NCBI RefSeq assembly: GCF_001704415.2 | Contig: NC_030826.1 | Coordinates: forward strand, 30,933,324-30,997,323 | Direction: 5' to 3' | DNA from: Capra hircus | Lineage: Eukaryota; Chordata; Mammalia; Artiodactyla; Bovidae | DNA: 64,000 nt | In this document: one piece after another, positions 44,256 through 54,856 of the stretch | How positions within the stretch are numbered: the first letter of the stretch is position 1 | Layout of the letters: the number at the start of each line of letters is the position of its first letter | The notes under the pieces: generated by a model | The model's database searches: none | What the model saw: only the letters and a program-made list of their open reading frames with translations | Told to the model about the DNA's origin: nothing | Program-made: the position numbers and the translations under genes

Positions 44256-45341
44256 TGTTTTAATGAATTAAGACTATACATGTGATTATGCATTCTCTGC
44301 ATTTTCTACATCTCTCTGCCTTCTGCAGACTTTGAGATTTACTTTCTGTAATTTATATTCTGAAAATAACCTATCATTAGAAGTATAATAACAATACTCT
44401 TTTCAAGCAGATCTTCCCCCACTTCTTGCCAGACTTAAAAAATGTTGCCTCACTTCTCTGAACCTCGTTGCCCTACTCCTAATTAGTGGCAAAGCCATTT
44501 CTCCAGAATCCTATGGAGACCTCTGTCCCCACCTCCTGCTTCTTTTCCTGGAAGCTTGTTCTTATGCAGGCACCTGGTTAAGTCCTCCCTGAGGGAGCCC
44601 CGCAGTGACTAAGGATCTCTAGTAGAGGATAGTGACTTAAGCCACCGAAGGCATTTTAGGCATCACTCCCTCAGCATTTTGAAGGTGTAAGGAATGAACT
44701 GCCTTGAAATATCAAACATCACCTCAGATGAAACTCGGGAGCTTAATGAAATGTGAATCCAGACCCCATCAGAAAAGGAAAGTTTATCCTTTTGAGAAGC
44801 CAGCATCGGCTTGAGGTTGGAAGGAGGAACAGGAGTAAGTCTTCCACCAAGTCTGGTAAGCCTTTGGCTGTATTAGCCCACAGCGTGTGGGCACAGGAAT
44901 CTCATAAACGGAAGGTTCTGAGTACGTCTGCTATCGTAAAAACACTGGGGTCAGCCAGATAGAGGAACCGTGTATACAGCAGCTGTATCTTACCCCCTTT
45001 CTCTTCCTGCCTTGCCCTCTGCTAGTCGTGATGGGGCTGTGGAATCCCCCAAGCGGAGTCGCCTCCCTCGCCACCACTTTGGTGCCCAGAAGGCAGGAGA
45101 GTCCTTCTGGACCAGGAGAGTCCGTGTGGCACTGCCCGGGGTGTAACCGTCCCAGCGGGGATCCTGCAGGTGTGCAAGGATTCCTTTCACAGCTCTAGCG
45201 TCAGGTCAAGTAAAGCAGCCCTCCAGGCCCCTTTTCCACAGTTGAAGCTCTCAGCCTGTGATATTGTGACTTGTAATAAAAATATTTGTAATAAGGAATG
45301 TAATATTTATAATAAGAAATTTAGTCTTGGTTTTTTTCCTG
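44256..45341. other. Unique sequence
   Basis: Slightly GC-rich around 45000-45170, with no start codon exon or CpG-island density. No gene supported. Confidence 0.45.
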
Positions 45342-45783
45342 GCACAGAACTTTTAAAACCCTTGGAATTTCTGAAATAATGAGAGCTGTAAAGGTATCTT
45401 ACTTTTTAGCTTGTTGTATGAATGAGGTAACTTTGGGATGGCACCTGAGGATGGGGCTGGTTGCCGGGGAAACCAACCCTGTGATTAGAGGGTGGGAACT
45501 TTCAGCCCCACCCCTGATCTTTGGGGAAGAGAAGAGTCTGGAGGTAGTATTGATCATCACTGGCCAGTCAACTAATCATTCATGTAATGAAGTCTCCATA
45601 AGAACCCAAAAGGCTGGAGTTGAGAGGGCTCCCAGGCTGGTGAACAGGTGGAGGTTCTGGGTGGGGCAGTGACTCAGAGTGTGGAAGCTCAGCATCCTTT
45701 CCTCACCTCTCCTGTGCACTCCTTCCATCTGGCTGCTCCAGAGTTCTGTTCTTTTATGGCAAACTGGTCATCTAGTGCAATTG
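45342..45783 (+). repeat. LTR-like element X, copy 3
   Basis: ACTTTTAAAACCCTTGGAAT, 'ggctggttgccggggaaac', 'atgtaatgaagtctccataa', 'cacctctcctgtgcactcc'. The second part seen in copies 1 and 2 is absent. Confidence 0.55.
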
Positions 45784-46084
45784 GAAAGAAGGAGAAAGAG
45801 AAGAGATTACATTACCAAGAATAGGAATGAAACAGGAAAGATCACTGAGAGTGTCTGGGTTGATCCCCACAAGCAGTTTCAGAGTTGTGTATTCCTTCGA
45901 TGATGGGAATTCTTGTTTCTTCCTCTCCTACATCTCCCGATCTCTCACTTGCCTGCTGACCTCTCAGGCTCTCTTCAGTCCTTCCATCCGGGAAATGATG
46001 GGGTTGGGTGGACAGCATGTTCTTGCTCTTGACACATGAACACTTATTAAAGGTCTGCAGAATGGTCGTGCTTGCAGAATTATT
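45784..46084. other. Unique sequence
   Basis: Nothing recognised. Confidence 0.4.
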
Positions 46085-46198
46085 TTAAAGGTCACTGAGT
46101 CCAATTTCCTCACTTAACAGATGAGGGAACTCGGAGAAGCTGAGACTCTTCCCTGGAGAACCAACGGCTTAGCCAGAAGCCAGGACCCCTGCTTTCGG
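46085..46198 (-). repeat. MIR SINE, antisense
   Basis: 'tcacttaacagatgaggga' and 'gccagaagccaggacccctg' are the reversed MIR core. Confidence 0.65.
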
Positions 46199-46539
46199 AT
46201 CCCATTACACCTTGTTTCTGAAACTCCTTGACCTAGTTAAGTGAATTCACTCTTGTCATGCACAGGTATTTTCCCCCCAAATTTGTAAGATATAATGTCA
46301 TTCACTGAGCTAACTCAAAATATTTGCATCTCAACCCGAGAACTGACATAACATTTACATGTCTTCTTCTACTAAGTGTATTTGCATAAAATAGAATTAT
46401 TATATTATTCCTGTTTCTCCCCATTTTACCTCTCAATGACAGTCATTTTAGTACCAAAGAGGTAGATGGTTCTAGAATCTTCTCAAAGCTATCTCTAAGA
46501 CCAAGAAAGACCAAGAAAGCTGGAGATAACATGAATCCT
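46199..46539. other. Unique sequence
   Basis: Nothing recognised. Confidence 0.4.
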
Positions 46540-46785
46540 TGAAAACAATGGAAATTTTGCATTAAAATATACATCCTTGGATAACCAGCAAGGACATATA
46601 GTATAGCACAGGAAACTCGACTCAATGTTATGTGGCAGCATGGATGGGAGGGGACTTTGGGGGAAAATGGTTACATGTGTATGTATGGCTGAGTCCCATT
46701 GCTGTTCACCTGAAACTATCACAACATTGTTAATTGGCTATACCCCAATACAAAATAAAAAGTTTAAAGTTTGAAATTAAAAAAA
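46540..46785 (+). mobile_element. Artiodactyl L1 3' end, sense
   Basis: 'ccttggataaccagcaagga', 'catggatgggaggggacttt', 'acaacattgttaattggcta', 'acaaaataaaaagtttaaag'. Confidence 0.85.
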
Positions 46786-46867
46786 TCCTGGAGGATTCTA
46801 GAGAGAATCCTATCTGAGTCCAGGTCCCTTATTTTTTATGTGGACTAGCATGGTGAACCGTGGTGAC

Positions 46868-46927
46868 CATTCTGGTTATCTAGGAATGTGGTATAACAAA
46901 CCAGCCCCACTCTAGTGGTCTACAGTA
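46868..46927 (-). repeat. Old interspersed repeat, part 1 (split by BovB)
   Basis: 'tggtataacaaaccagcccc' fits a known old repeat type that I cannot name; it seems to resume at about 47245. Confidence 0.35.
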
Positions 46928-47239
46928 ACCATGGCATGGCATGGCTCAACTCATATGAAGCTGTGAGCCATGAGTCCTTCATTGGAAGGACTATTGCTGA
47001 AGCTCCAATGCTTTGACCACCTTATGTGAAGAGCTGACTCATTGGAAAAGACCCTAATGCTTGCAAGATTGAGGGCAAAAGGAGAAGGGGGCAGCAGAGG
47101 ATGAGATGGTTAGATAGCATCACCGACCTAGTGAATTTGAGCAAACTCCAGGAGATTGTGAAGGACAGAGGAGCCTGGCATGCTGCAGTCCATGGGGTCA
47201 CAGAGCTGAACATGACTTAGGGACTGAGCAAAGTAACAA
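46928..47239 (+). mobile_element. BovB with 5' region joined to 3' end, sense
   Basis: 46941-46974 resembles the BovB 5' region (CTCAACTCATATGAAGC, GTGAGCCATGAG). It passes at about 46975 straight into the 3' end (CTTCATTGGAAGGACTATTG, GAGCTGACTCATTGG, tail GGACTGAGCAAAG). Confidence 0.6.
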
Positions 47240-47550
47240 TGACGATTTCTTCATGAATCTGCTCTTGGGCAAGGCTCAGAGGGTTCAGCTCATTTCTGTT
47301 GCACTCTATGTCAGCTGTGGTGGTTCAGATGCTGAGGCCTGCTCACCTATCCGGTGCGCTTGGAAAAGTCCACCCCCCCCACCCCCGCCAACACACACAC
47401 GCCAACCCCTAACCTTGAGAGCATCACTGGAGCCCTTGTCTCCGCAGCTCACAGCATCAGCCTGGACCACGGTCTGCCTGGCTTCACTTGTGGCTGCACC
47501 TCTACCTGGGCCCCTTCACAGTGTGGCTTGGGAAGGACCCCGGAAGAGAG
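47240..47550. repeat. Probable continuation of the split old repeat; C-rich run
   Basis: 'catgaatctgctcttgggca' and 'gttcagctcatttctgttgc' fit the same old repeat. A C-rich run lies at 47372-47395. Confidence 0.35.
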
Positions 47551-48359
47551 GCCACAGGCCCCACTATCAGTATTTTGTCTGGATGGGCACACTTTTGGAA
47601 TACCACTGATCATGGCAAAATAACCTCTTATTGGTCCCTCTAAGCCCTGCCTGACCCGCACTGCCAAGAGCAGGAGGCCAGAGGAGTGTAAACCCACGTT
47701 TGTGGCCCTGGTCCTCTTGCTGTAGTGAATTGTGTCCAGAATCCTGCCCGCTGGACCCTGGGGCCAGCCTCCCTGTATAAAGTCTGCCAGTCACACCGGA
47801 GCTGGGCACCAGGGTATTCTGTCATTTTCCGTGTCACGGACTGGCCCCTCGGAGAGCTGTACTTCCAAGCCACTTTCCGCTGGACTGGATCACAGGTTTA
47901 TTTTTAAAACCATGCCCAAACCATAGACCAGAAAAAGACCTTGGCAAGTCATTGAGTCCAGGCTTTAACTTCAGAGAGAAGCACACTTAAAGTCCACCCC
48001 AGAGAACCTGTCTGCAATGACAGGTATCCTGGAAATTGCCCCCACGGATGGCTTGGAATCTGTTCATCCTGAGCTGATCAGTCCCTTCATGTTCAGGAAG
48101 CACATCAGGTCTTGTTCTGAATGTCACCAGACCGTGGTCTCTGACAAACATAGACCCCAAACCGTGAGCAGAGGAGAGCATGAGAGTCATGCAGTGTTTG
48201 ACTCTTTTGCAGCCCTGAGATCATATTGTAATCCAGCCTTAAAACCATGAAGGTTCACGGCACTCAGTTCAGTGACTGCGAGAAGGTGGAGGTAGAAGAT
48301 ACAAAATGGGCTTCTGTGGGGTCTGCCAGGGCGGCTAAACCAAGTGGCATCGCCAGGGC
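47551..48359. other. Unique sequence
   Basis: Frames of 60-118 codons overlap on both strands with no recognised domain. Confidence 0.45.
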
Positions 48360-48535
48360 ACTTAACAATGGAAGTTTATTTTCTGCGAATTTCAGAGGCT
48401 AGAAGCCCCCAAATCATGGTATCCATGGGGTTGGCTCCTTCTGAGGCCCCTCTCCCTGGCTTGCAGACAGCCATCTCCTCCACGCGTCCTCATACAGTCA
48501 TCCCGTGTGCAGATCAGCGGCGTTAATCACACTCA
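48360..48535 (-). repeat. MaLR-like LTR fragment, antisense
   Basis: 'tggaagtttattttctgcga' and 'tccctggcttgcagacagcc' fit the reversed LTR order also seen at 22455. Confidence 0.4.
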
Positions 48536-48763
48536 CAGTTTTGTCCTGCGGTCACCACCATCCATGGAAGTCCGCGTCTAGCAAAACTGAAACTCTGTAT
48601 CCCTGGAACAGTAACTCCCCCGTAACCCCTGGTAACCACCTTTGCAGTACATTTTACAATACATTGTTCACTGTAGAAGAATTAGAATATTTAACACAAG
48701 GGAAGAACACAGGGCTCACAGCACCTTGACATATGCCTTAGCATATTCCGCTTGCCTCTGAGT

Positions 48764-48968
48764 GGGGCTTCCTTGGTGGCTCAGTGGTAAAGAATCCACC
48801 TGGCAGTGCAGGAGATACATGTCTGATCTCTGGGTCAGGAAGGTCCCCTGGAGAAGGAAATGGCAACCCACGCCAGTATTCCTGCCTGGGAAATCCTATG
48901 GACAGAGGAGCCTGGCGGGCTACAGTCGGGGCAAGGAGTCAGACACGACTTAGTGACTAAACAACAGC
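48764..48968 (+). mobile_element. Bov-tA SINE
   Basis: GGGCTTCCTTGGTGGCTC to 'gacacgacttagtgactaaa', followed by a (TG)n microsatellite. Confidence 0.93.
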
Positions 48969-48972
48969 ATCC

Positions 48973-49012
48973 GTGTGTGTGTGTGTATGTGTGTGTGTGT
49001 GTGTATATATAT
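48973..49012. repeat. (TG)n(TA)n microsatellite at a SINE tail
   Basis: About 15 TG units with one TA break, then TATATA. Confidence 0.9.
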
Positions 49013-49378
49013 GTTTTTTACTGCATGTACTGGTTTATAGCTTCTCCTTGCTTAATATATCAATACCTTTGCATGTCAAATATGTCATCATTTTTAATAC
49101 TTACCTGAAAGTCCATCCATTTAAACAATTCCTTTTCATTTGGGGGGGTAATTCTTTGGGTTTTTTCCAGTATATCCATGTTCCAAAGGGCCAGAGACAA
49201 AAGATTGAGTATAAACGTAGACCTCCGTTCAGCAATGCTTGGATAACTTTCTTACAGTTCGGTCTTTGTCTGCATCCTCAGTTATTTCTTGGGGAAGAGT
49301 TCCTCCTTTTAAGTTACCTGGAGAAACACTTTCTCTATGTTCAGGCTTTTAAAAGATTGCTTATGGCTGAGACATTTT
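49013..49378. other. Unique sequence
   Basis: Nothing recognised. Confidence 0.4.
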
Positions 49379-49463
49379 GCTGTGTGCCTGAAGCTAGCAT
49401 ATCATTGTTAATCAGCTGTGTTTGTGTGTTAGTTGCTCAGTTGTGTCTGACTCTGTGACCCCA
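49379..49463 (+). mobile_element. Short L1 3' scrap followed by a truncated antisense BovA
   Basis: 'gctgtgtgcctgaagctagc' and 'cattgttaatcagctgtg' are L1 3' end; 'gttgctcagttgtgtctgac' is a BovA 3' end cut off after TGACCCC. Confidence 0.65.
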
Positions 49464-49661
49464 GATTGCATTCAATGAAGATGAACCATTTCGTGCTTCC
49501 AACAGCTGTGGGTGCCTGACTCAGGTAACCTTGTCCCTTAAAAACTAAAATAATAGGTGGATGTGGCTTCAAAAAATCAAGTTGTAGAGAAGGACTTATC
49601 ACGAAAAGGTACCAGCCCTGTTACCCTGATCCCACGCCCAGGCCTGCTCTCTGAAGACGGT

Positions 49662-49921
49662 TTGTTTGTTTGTTTTTTAAATAACTTTGATTTTTGGCTG
49701 TGCTGGGTCTTGGTTGGTGTCTGCAAGCCTTCTCTAATTGTGGCGAGCGGGCTTCTCATCGTGGTGGCTTCTCTTGTTGAGGAGCACAGACTCTAGGCAC
49801 AGACTTCCATAGTTGTGGCACAAGGGCGAAGTCACCCCCGCAGCCTGTGGGATCTTCCCAGACCAGACATTGAACCCTGTGTTGGTAGGATTCTTAACCA
49901 CTGAGGCATCAGGGAAGGCCA
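49662..49921 (-). mobile_element. CHR-type SINE, antisense, long form
   Basis: A (GTTT)n start, 'tttttggctgtgctgggtct', 'cagacattgaaccctgtgtt' and 'aggattcttaaccactgagg'. Confidence 0.85.
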
Positions 49922-50011
49922 TGGAGACAGCTGTGGCTTCTGTATTTAATTCCTGGGGAACTTGTCCCCACATCTGTAAATAATGCGCTTGTTCTGTTGG
50001 GTTCTTTCTCA

Positions 50012-50061
50012 TACACACACACACACGCACGCACACACATGCGCGCGTACACACACACACA
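50012..50061. repeat. (CA)n/(CG) microsatellite
   Basis: ACACACACGCACGCACACACATGCGCGCG-type alternating purine-pyrimidine DNA, described here by composition. Confidence 0.88.
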
Positions 50062-51909
50062 GTTTCCTTCCTATTGGGGAGATGAGGTTTCAATTCTGTG
50101 AAACCACCTGCCTCCTCCTGCATTACCATTTTTGAAATTGTTGTAACAAACCACATTTTACATACGTTTAAATCTCTCTGCACATGCCCCAAGTGGTATA
50201 GTTTCTCTTGTATGGCTTGAGTGAACCTGATTCACCTCTCTTTCTCAGCTCTTTTCTTCTCCCTCTTTTTCCTTTCTTTCCCTTCTTTCCTTTCTCTTTT
50301 TCTCCTTTTCACATCTCAAAGACTGATAAAATTTACTTTCGTTCTCTCCTGTAATCCCCATAATTACATACTCTATGCTTTGATCATGGGTTGATTCTAA
50401 AAGTCAAGTCAATTAAATACTTCTTTTGTAGCTACTTAAATATTGTTCATTGCAGAGCCCAGTAACATGTCAATACTATTTCATGCTGTGTGGTTCCAAT
50501 ATAAAGATATCTACTCAGATCATGGAGACTTTGCCTAGTGCCAAGGTTAAATGAATACTCTTCTGTTATGTTCTACAAATGAGTTGATCATGCATCACTT
50601 TACTTCAATTCATATTTTTTAAATTCATATTTGAATCCTGTCTTTCTTGGGCACTTTTCCTACAATTCCTTTGGGGTTATCTTGTTTCTTCTTCTTGGGA
50701 GAATCATATGCCTTCATACCTTCCGGCTTAGTCATTCCATCTATTATCTTGTTTGCTGTCTTCATCTTCGAGGCCACTGAGTTATGACTTGGATTTACTG
50801 TTCACAAAGTTTCCTGAGGGGCTGATATCCTGGGATTTCCTCTTCTGGTCTCAGGTTTATTTCTATCATTTCTTGCTGGATTGAAGTTTTATCCTTATTT
50901 TTCCCTGGAGAGCATCCTTAAGGAGTTTTCTCAGAAAGAGAAGTAACCTCCTTTTCTGTTTCTAAAAACGATTTTATTTTGCCTCTGTTCTTGACTGATA
51001 AGTTACCATAATAAAATTTTTTTTTAGATTGAAATGGATTTACACTCAGAATTTTGGAATTGGTCTGTGGTAGTCTGTCGTCAGTTACTTCTAATAAATT
51101 CTGCTGATGGTCTGATTGTTGCAACTCGATAGCTTCATCCTGTCTGACAGCCTCTAGGATCTCTTTGTTTTATTGTGTCCTTCATAGTCCAGGCACTCAC
51201 AATTTGAGGGCTTGGGTGTCTCTTTCATTCTAAGAATTTTCTTCTCTCTTTTTCTCTTTCACTAATTTCCCATTCTGTTTTTTTTCCATCATTTTCCCCT
51301 GGGAACTTCTATAGGGCTTACTTCCAGAAATCTCTCTGGGGTTCTAATTGTTGTTATTTTCATAGCTTTCTATGTTTTTAATAGGTGTCATTTTCTTCTT
51401 GAAGGTCTCAGAAGAAACTAGTTAAATAAGGTGTTTTCTTTCTCAATTTAATTGTTGTTTGTGCCTTGTTTTGAAAATACAGCTTTGTCCTGGCATTAGA
51501 ATAACTTGGCCATGTGTGTCTCTTCTTATTCCCAAGAGACAATTTTCTTCTTGTTAACCTGCTTCTCTTTATTTAGTTGCCTTTTCTTGGTGCAAAGGGA
51601 ATGCCTTTCGTGGTTGCTATGCCACTTTGGACTGTCTCCCTTGTTTCTGTCTGGCAAATCCTACCCAGCTCTCAGTACCTGCTGATGCTACCGCCTTTGG
51701 GAGCCTTTCTCAGTAATTCTCACACCGCCACCCCCAACATGTATTCATGTTCAGACTGGTAGTTAATGAAGATTCTCAGTGAAAAATTAATAATTGCTAT
51801 ACTGATTTTAAGGTGGAGGGGACTATGGACAATTTCAGGAATATCAAATAATTGCACTTTTAATCAGAATAAGATAAGCTATAGGATGAGACCCTCTGCA
51901 GCCAGTATG
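50062..51909. other. Pyrimidine-rich, gene-free region; possibly one old unassigned repeat
   Basis: 50235-50315 is almost pure C and T. From 50600 to 51760 the T-rich plus strand has the look of a long decayed element, but I cannot assign a family, and no coding motif is visible. Confidence 0.4.
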
Positions 51910-52160
51910 TTGAGCTGAGATTGTATTGAGTTTAGTAATAGAAAAATCCACTTAGAATGGCTTTGAAAAGGGTTGATTTCTCTCAAAAGTAAGTCCAAGT
52001 GTAAATGGTGGGTGGAGTTGTATCAGTGATTCGGTCATGTCAAGCCAGCATCTCTGCAGTTCTGACAGTTCTCCACGATTACAAAACAGCTGCTGCCACT
52101 CCTGCCATCATATCTTCATTCAAAGCAGGAAGAGGACAAAGAGCCTGACAGCTGTGTCCT
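51910..52160. repeat. Old interspersed repeat, family uncertain
   Basis: 'tccacttagaatggctttga' and 'gctgctgccactcctgccat' recall a dispersed mammalian element, not securely named. Confidence 0.35.
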
Positions 52161-52682
52161 CTTCATTCTTATCAGGAAAGTAGAGCTTTTCCAGATGACT
52201 CTGAAGCATACGTCTGCTTCTGTCTTAGAGCCTAGAACCAGGACACATGGGTATTCCTAATTTCAGGAGAAACTGGGACGGTTTTGGCCTCCCACCTTCT
52301 TTGGTGAGAGATGGCAAAGCAGCAGAGGTGGGGATGGCCTTTAGGAGAGAGCCAGTTAGCAGAGTATGACAAAATGAGCAAGTTTGAGTAGGGAAAGCCA
52401 CTGTGCCCGATTGTATCAAAGATGGCACTGCATTTTAATGAGTGTTTATAGAGCACGTGCTGTGTCTAAGTGCTTTCCGTTGCTGAGCATGATAGATGTC
52501 CCAGGGGCGCTTGTTTGGTGAACAAGGGAAAGTTAGATGTGCCTGCAGCATAGAGTGTATCAGGCAGGCAGGGATGGCGGGGATCGGTATGAAGAGTGGG
52601 AGATGCCTGGGTGTGGAAGATGGGGGCAGTTTGGGGACCTTGAGAAGATAAATTTGTTGATTCAGCAGGATGTTCTAGAGGA
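52161..52682. other. Unique sequence
   Basis: Nothing recognised. Confidence 0.4.
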
Positions 52683-52837
52683 GAACGGGGGCAATAGAGG
52701 ATAAGATGGTCGGATGGCATCACTGACTCAATGGACATGAGTTTGAGTAAACTCTGGGAGATAGTGCAGGACAGGGAAGCCTGGCGTGCTGCGGTTCATA
52801 GGGTCCAAGAGAGTCAGATACAACTTAGCGACTAACA
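52683..52837 (+). mobile_element. BovB 3' terminal fragment, sense
   Basis: 'gaggataagatggtcggatg' to a TTAGCGACTAACAATA tail. Confidence 0.9.
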
Positions 52838-52855
52838 ATATAATACACCAAAGCA

Positions 52856-52990
52856 TAGTCCTGGACCCACAGTATCAGCATTACTTTCAAACTTGTTAGA
52901 AATGCCAATTCTCCAGTCCCAACCAGACCTTCTGAGTCAGAACTTCTGGGAATGAGCTCCAGCGATCTGCTTTAAGAAGCCCTCCAGGAG
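52856..52990 (-). mobile_element. MER5A-like hAT DNA transposon remnant
   Basis: 'cagtatcagcattactttca', 'aacttgttagaaatgccaat', 'accttctgagtcagaactt' and 'aagaagccctccaggagg' follow the reversed MER5A order. Confidence 0.75.
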
Positions 52991-53162
52991 GAGGGAGTCA
53001 GGATGGTGCAGGAGAAAGTGGACGTGGAATACATCTCTCTCTCTGCAGATTCATCAAGAATACATCTACAGATGTAACAGTTCTCAAAGAACACCAGCTG
53101 AATGCTAGCAGGAGCAATGCTGATACCGTGGGTCCAGGACTATGCTGGCATATTAGTACTGT

Positions 53163-53358
53163 TAGTCACTAAGTCGTATCTAACTCTTTGTGACCCTATG
53201 GACTGCAGCCCACCAGGCTCCGCTGACCATTGGGTTTTCCAGGCAAGAATACTGGAGTGGATAGCCATTCCCTTCTCTAGGGGATCTTCCTGACCCAGGG
53301 ACTGGACCCAGGTCTCCTGCATTGTAGGCGGATTCTTTACCATCTGAGCCACCAGGGG
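53163..53358 (-). mobile_element. Bov-tA SINE, antisense
   Basis: 'agtcactaagtcgtatctaa' through 'catctgagccaccagggg'. CATATTA flanks both ends (53149 and 53362). Confidence 0.93.
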
Positions 53359-53502
53359 CTTCATATTATACTAAGATGATGACTTAATTTAGAGTAGACT
53401 TAATTAAAAAAAATTGAAGATAATAACATCTGCCTTTAAAAAAAAGTGACTGTCTTCACTATGTTTTCTGTATACTTCATGATTGGGCATTTGAAGTCTC
53501 AT

Positions 53503-53513
53503 TGTCTCAGGAG
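53503..53513. repeat. Target-site duplication, left
   Basis: TGTCTCAGGAG, repeated exactly at 54497-54507. Confidence 0.88.
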
Positions 53514-54247
53514 CCTCTTGAGAAACCTATATGCAGGTCAGGAAGCAACAGTTAGAACTGGACATGGAACAACAGACTGGTTCCAAATAGGAAAAGGAGT
53601 ACGTCAAGGCTGTATATTGTCACCCTGCTTATTTAACTTCTATGCAGAATACATCATGAGAAACGCTGGGCTGGAGGAAGCACAAGCTGGAACCAAGATT
53701 GCTGGGAGAAATATCAATAACCTCAGATATGCAGATGATACAACCCTTATGGTGGAAAGTGAAGAGGAACTAAAAAGCCTCTTGATGAAGGTGAAAGAGG
53801 AGAGTGAAAAAGTTGGCTTAAAGCTCAACATTCAGGAAACTAAGATCTGGTCCCATCACTTCATGGGAAATAGATAGGGAAAGAGTGGAAACAGTATCAG
53901 ACTTTATTTTTTGGGGCTCCAAAATCACTGCAGATGGTGACTGCAGCCATGAAATTAAAAGACGCTTACTCCTTGGAAGAAAAGTTATGACCAACCTAGA
54001 TAGCATATTGCAAAGCAGAGACATAACTTTGTCAACAAAGGTCCATCTAGTCAAGGCTATGGTTTTTCCAGTGGTCATGTATGGATGTGAGAGTTGGACT
54101 GTGAAGAAAGCTGAGCGCCAAAGAATTGATGCTTTTGAACTGTGGTGTTGGAGAAGACTCCTGAGAGTCCCTTGGACTGCAAGGAGATCCAACCAGTCCA
54201 TTCTGAAGGAGATCAGCCCTGGGATTTCTTTGGAAGGAATGATGTGA
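53514..54247 (+). pseudogene. BovB RT C-terminal part (two open segments)
   Basis: First segment, ending at 53877, carries motif B (GKGVRQGCILSPCLFN) and the intact catalytic RYADDTTLM, then KEESEKVGLKLNIQETKI. An 8-base deletion between two ATC triplets (expected ATC-ATGGC-ATC) shifts the frame into a stop. The second segment, 53885-54247, carries KVHLVKAMVFPVVMYGCESW and FELWCWRRLLRVPWTARRSN and stops at SLEGMM. The N-terminal half with motif A is absent because of the 5' truncation, so it cannot be active. Confidence 0.92.
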
Positions 54248-54496
54248 AAGCTGAAACTCCAGTACTTTGGCCACCTCATGCGAAGAGTTGACTGATTGGA
54301 AAAGACTCTGATGCTGGAGGGATTGGGGGCAGGAGGAGAAGGGGACGACAGAGGATGAGATGGCTGGATGGCATCACCGACTCGATGGATGTAAGTTTGA
54401 GTGAACTCCGGGAGTTGGTGATGGACAGGGAGGCCTGGCATGCTGCGATTCATGGGGTCGCAAAGAGTCGGACATGACTGAGCGACTGAACTGAAC
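53514..54496 (+). mobile_element. BovB, 5'-truncated, with perfect 11-bp duplication
   Basis: 983 bp from within the RT region (CCTCTTGAGAAACCTATATG) to the ACTGAACTGAAC tail. The perfect 11-bp duplication marks a typical, relatively recent insertion. Confidence 0.96.
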
Positions 54497-54507
54497 TGTC
54501 TCAGGAG
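54497..54507. repeat. Target-site duplication, right
   Basis: TGTCTCAGGAG. Confidence 0.88.
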
Positions 54508-54711
54508 AGACTGCCCCTCCCAGGCCTGGCTGATTCCTGGAGAGAGCAGACAGTTTGCCTGCAAGCACATCTTTGATAAGCAAACAACCAATCACGAATC
54601 CATACCTCCACTCATCTGTTTGCAAGCTCCTGTTGTCTGGACACTATTCTTCCTCTTCTGAGCCACTGCAGGTTCAGGTACTGGACTGGTAGGGACCCCC
54701 ATAGCCCAGTG

Positions 54712-54856
54712 CTTGTGTGCTCAGTGGTGACCGACTCCTTGAGACCCCATGGACTGCAGCCAGCCGGCTCCTCTGCTCATGGGATTTTGCGGGAAGAATG
54801 GGTTGCCATTTCCTCCTCCAGAGAATCTTTTCCACTGAGCCACCAAGGAATTCCTG
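54712..54856 (-). mobile_element. Bov-tA SINE, antisense, internally deleted
   Basis: 'gtgtgctcagtggtgaccga' and 'gggttgccatttcctcctcc' run directly into CCACTGAGCCACCAAGG; most of the tRNA part is missing. Confidence 0.82.

Noticed and set aside
45000..45170. GC-rich patch considered as a promoter
   Set aside because: Too short and without CpG density; no exon follows.
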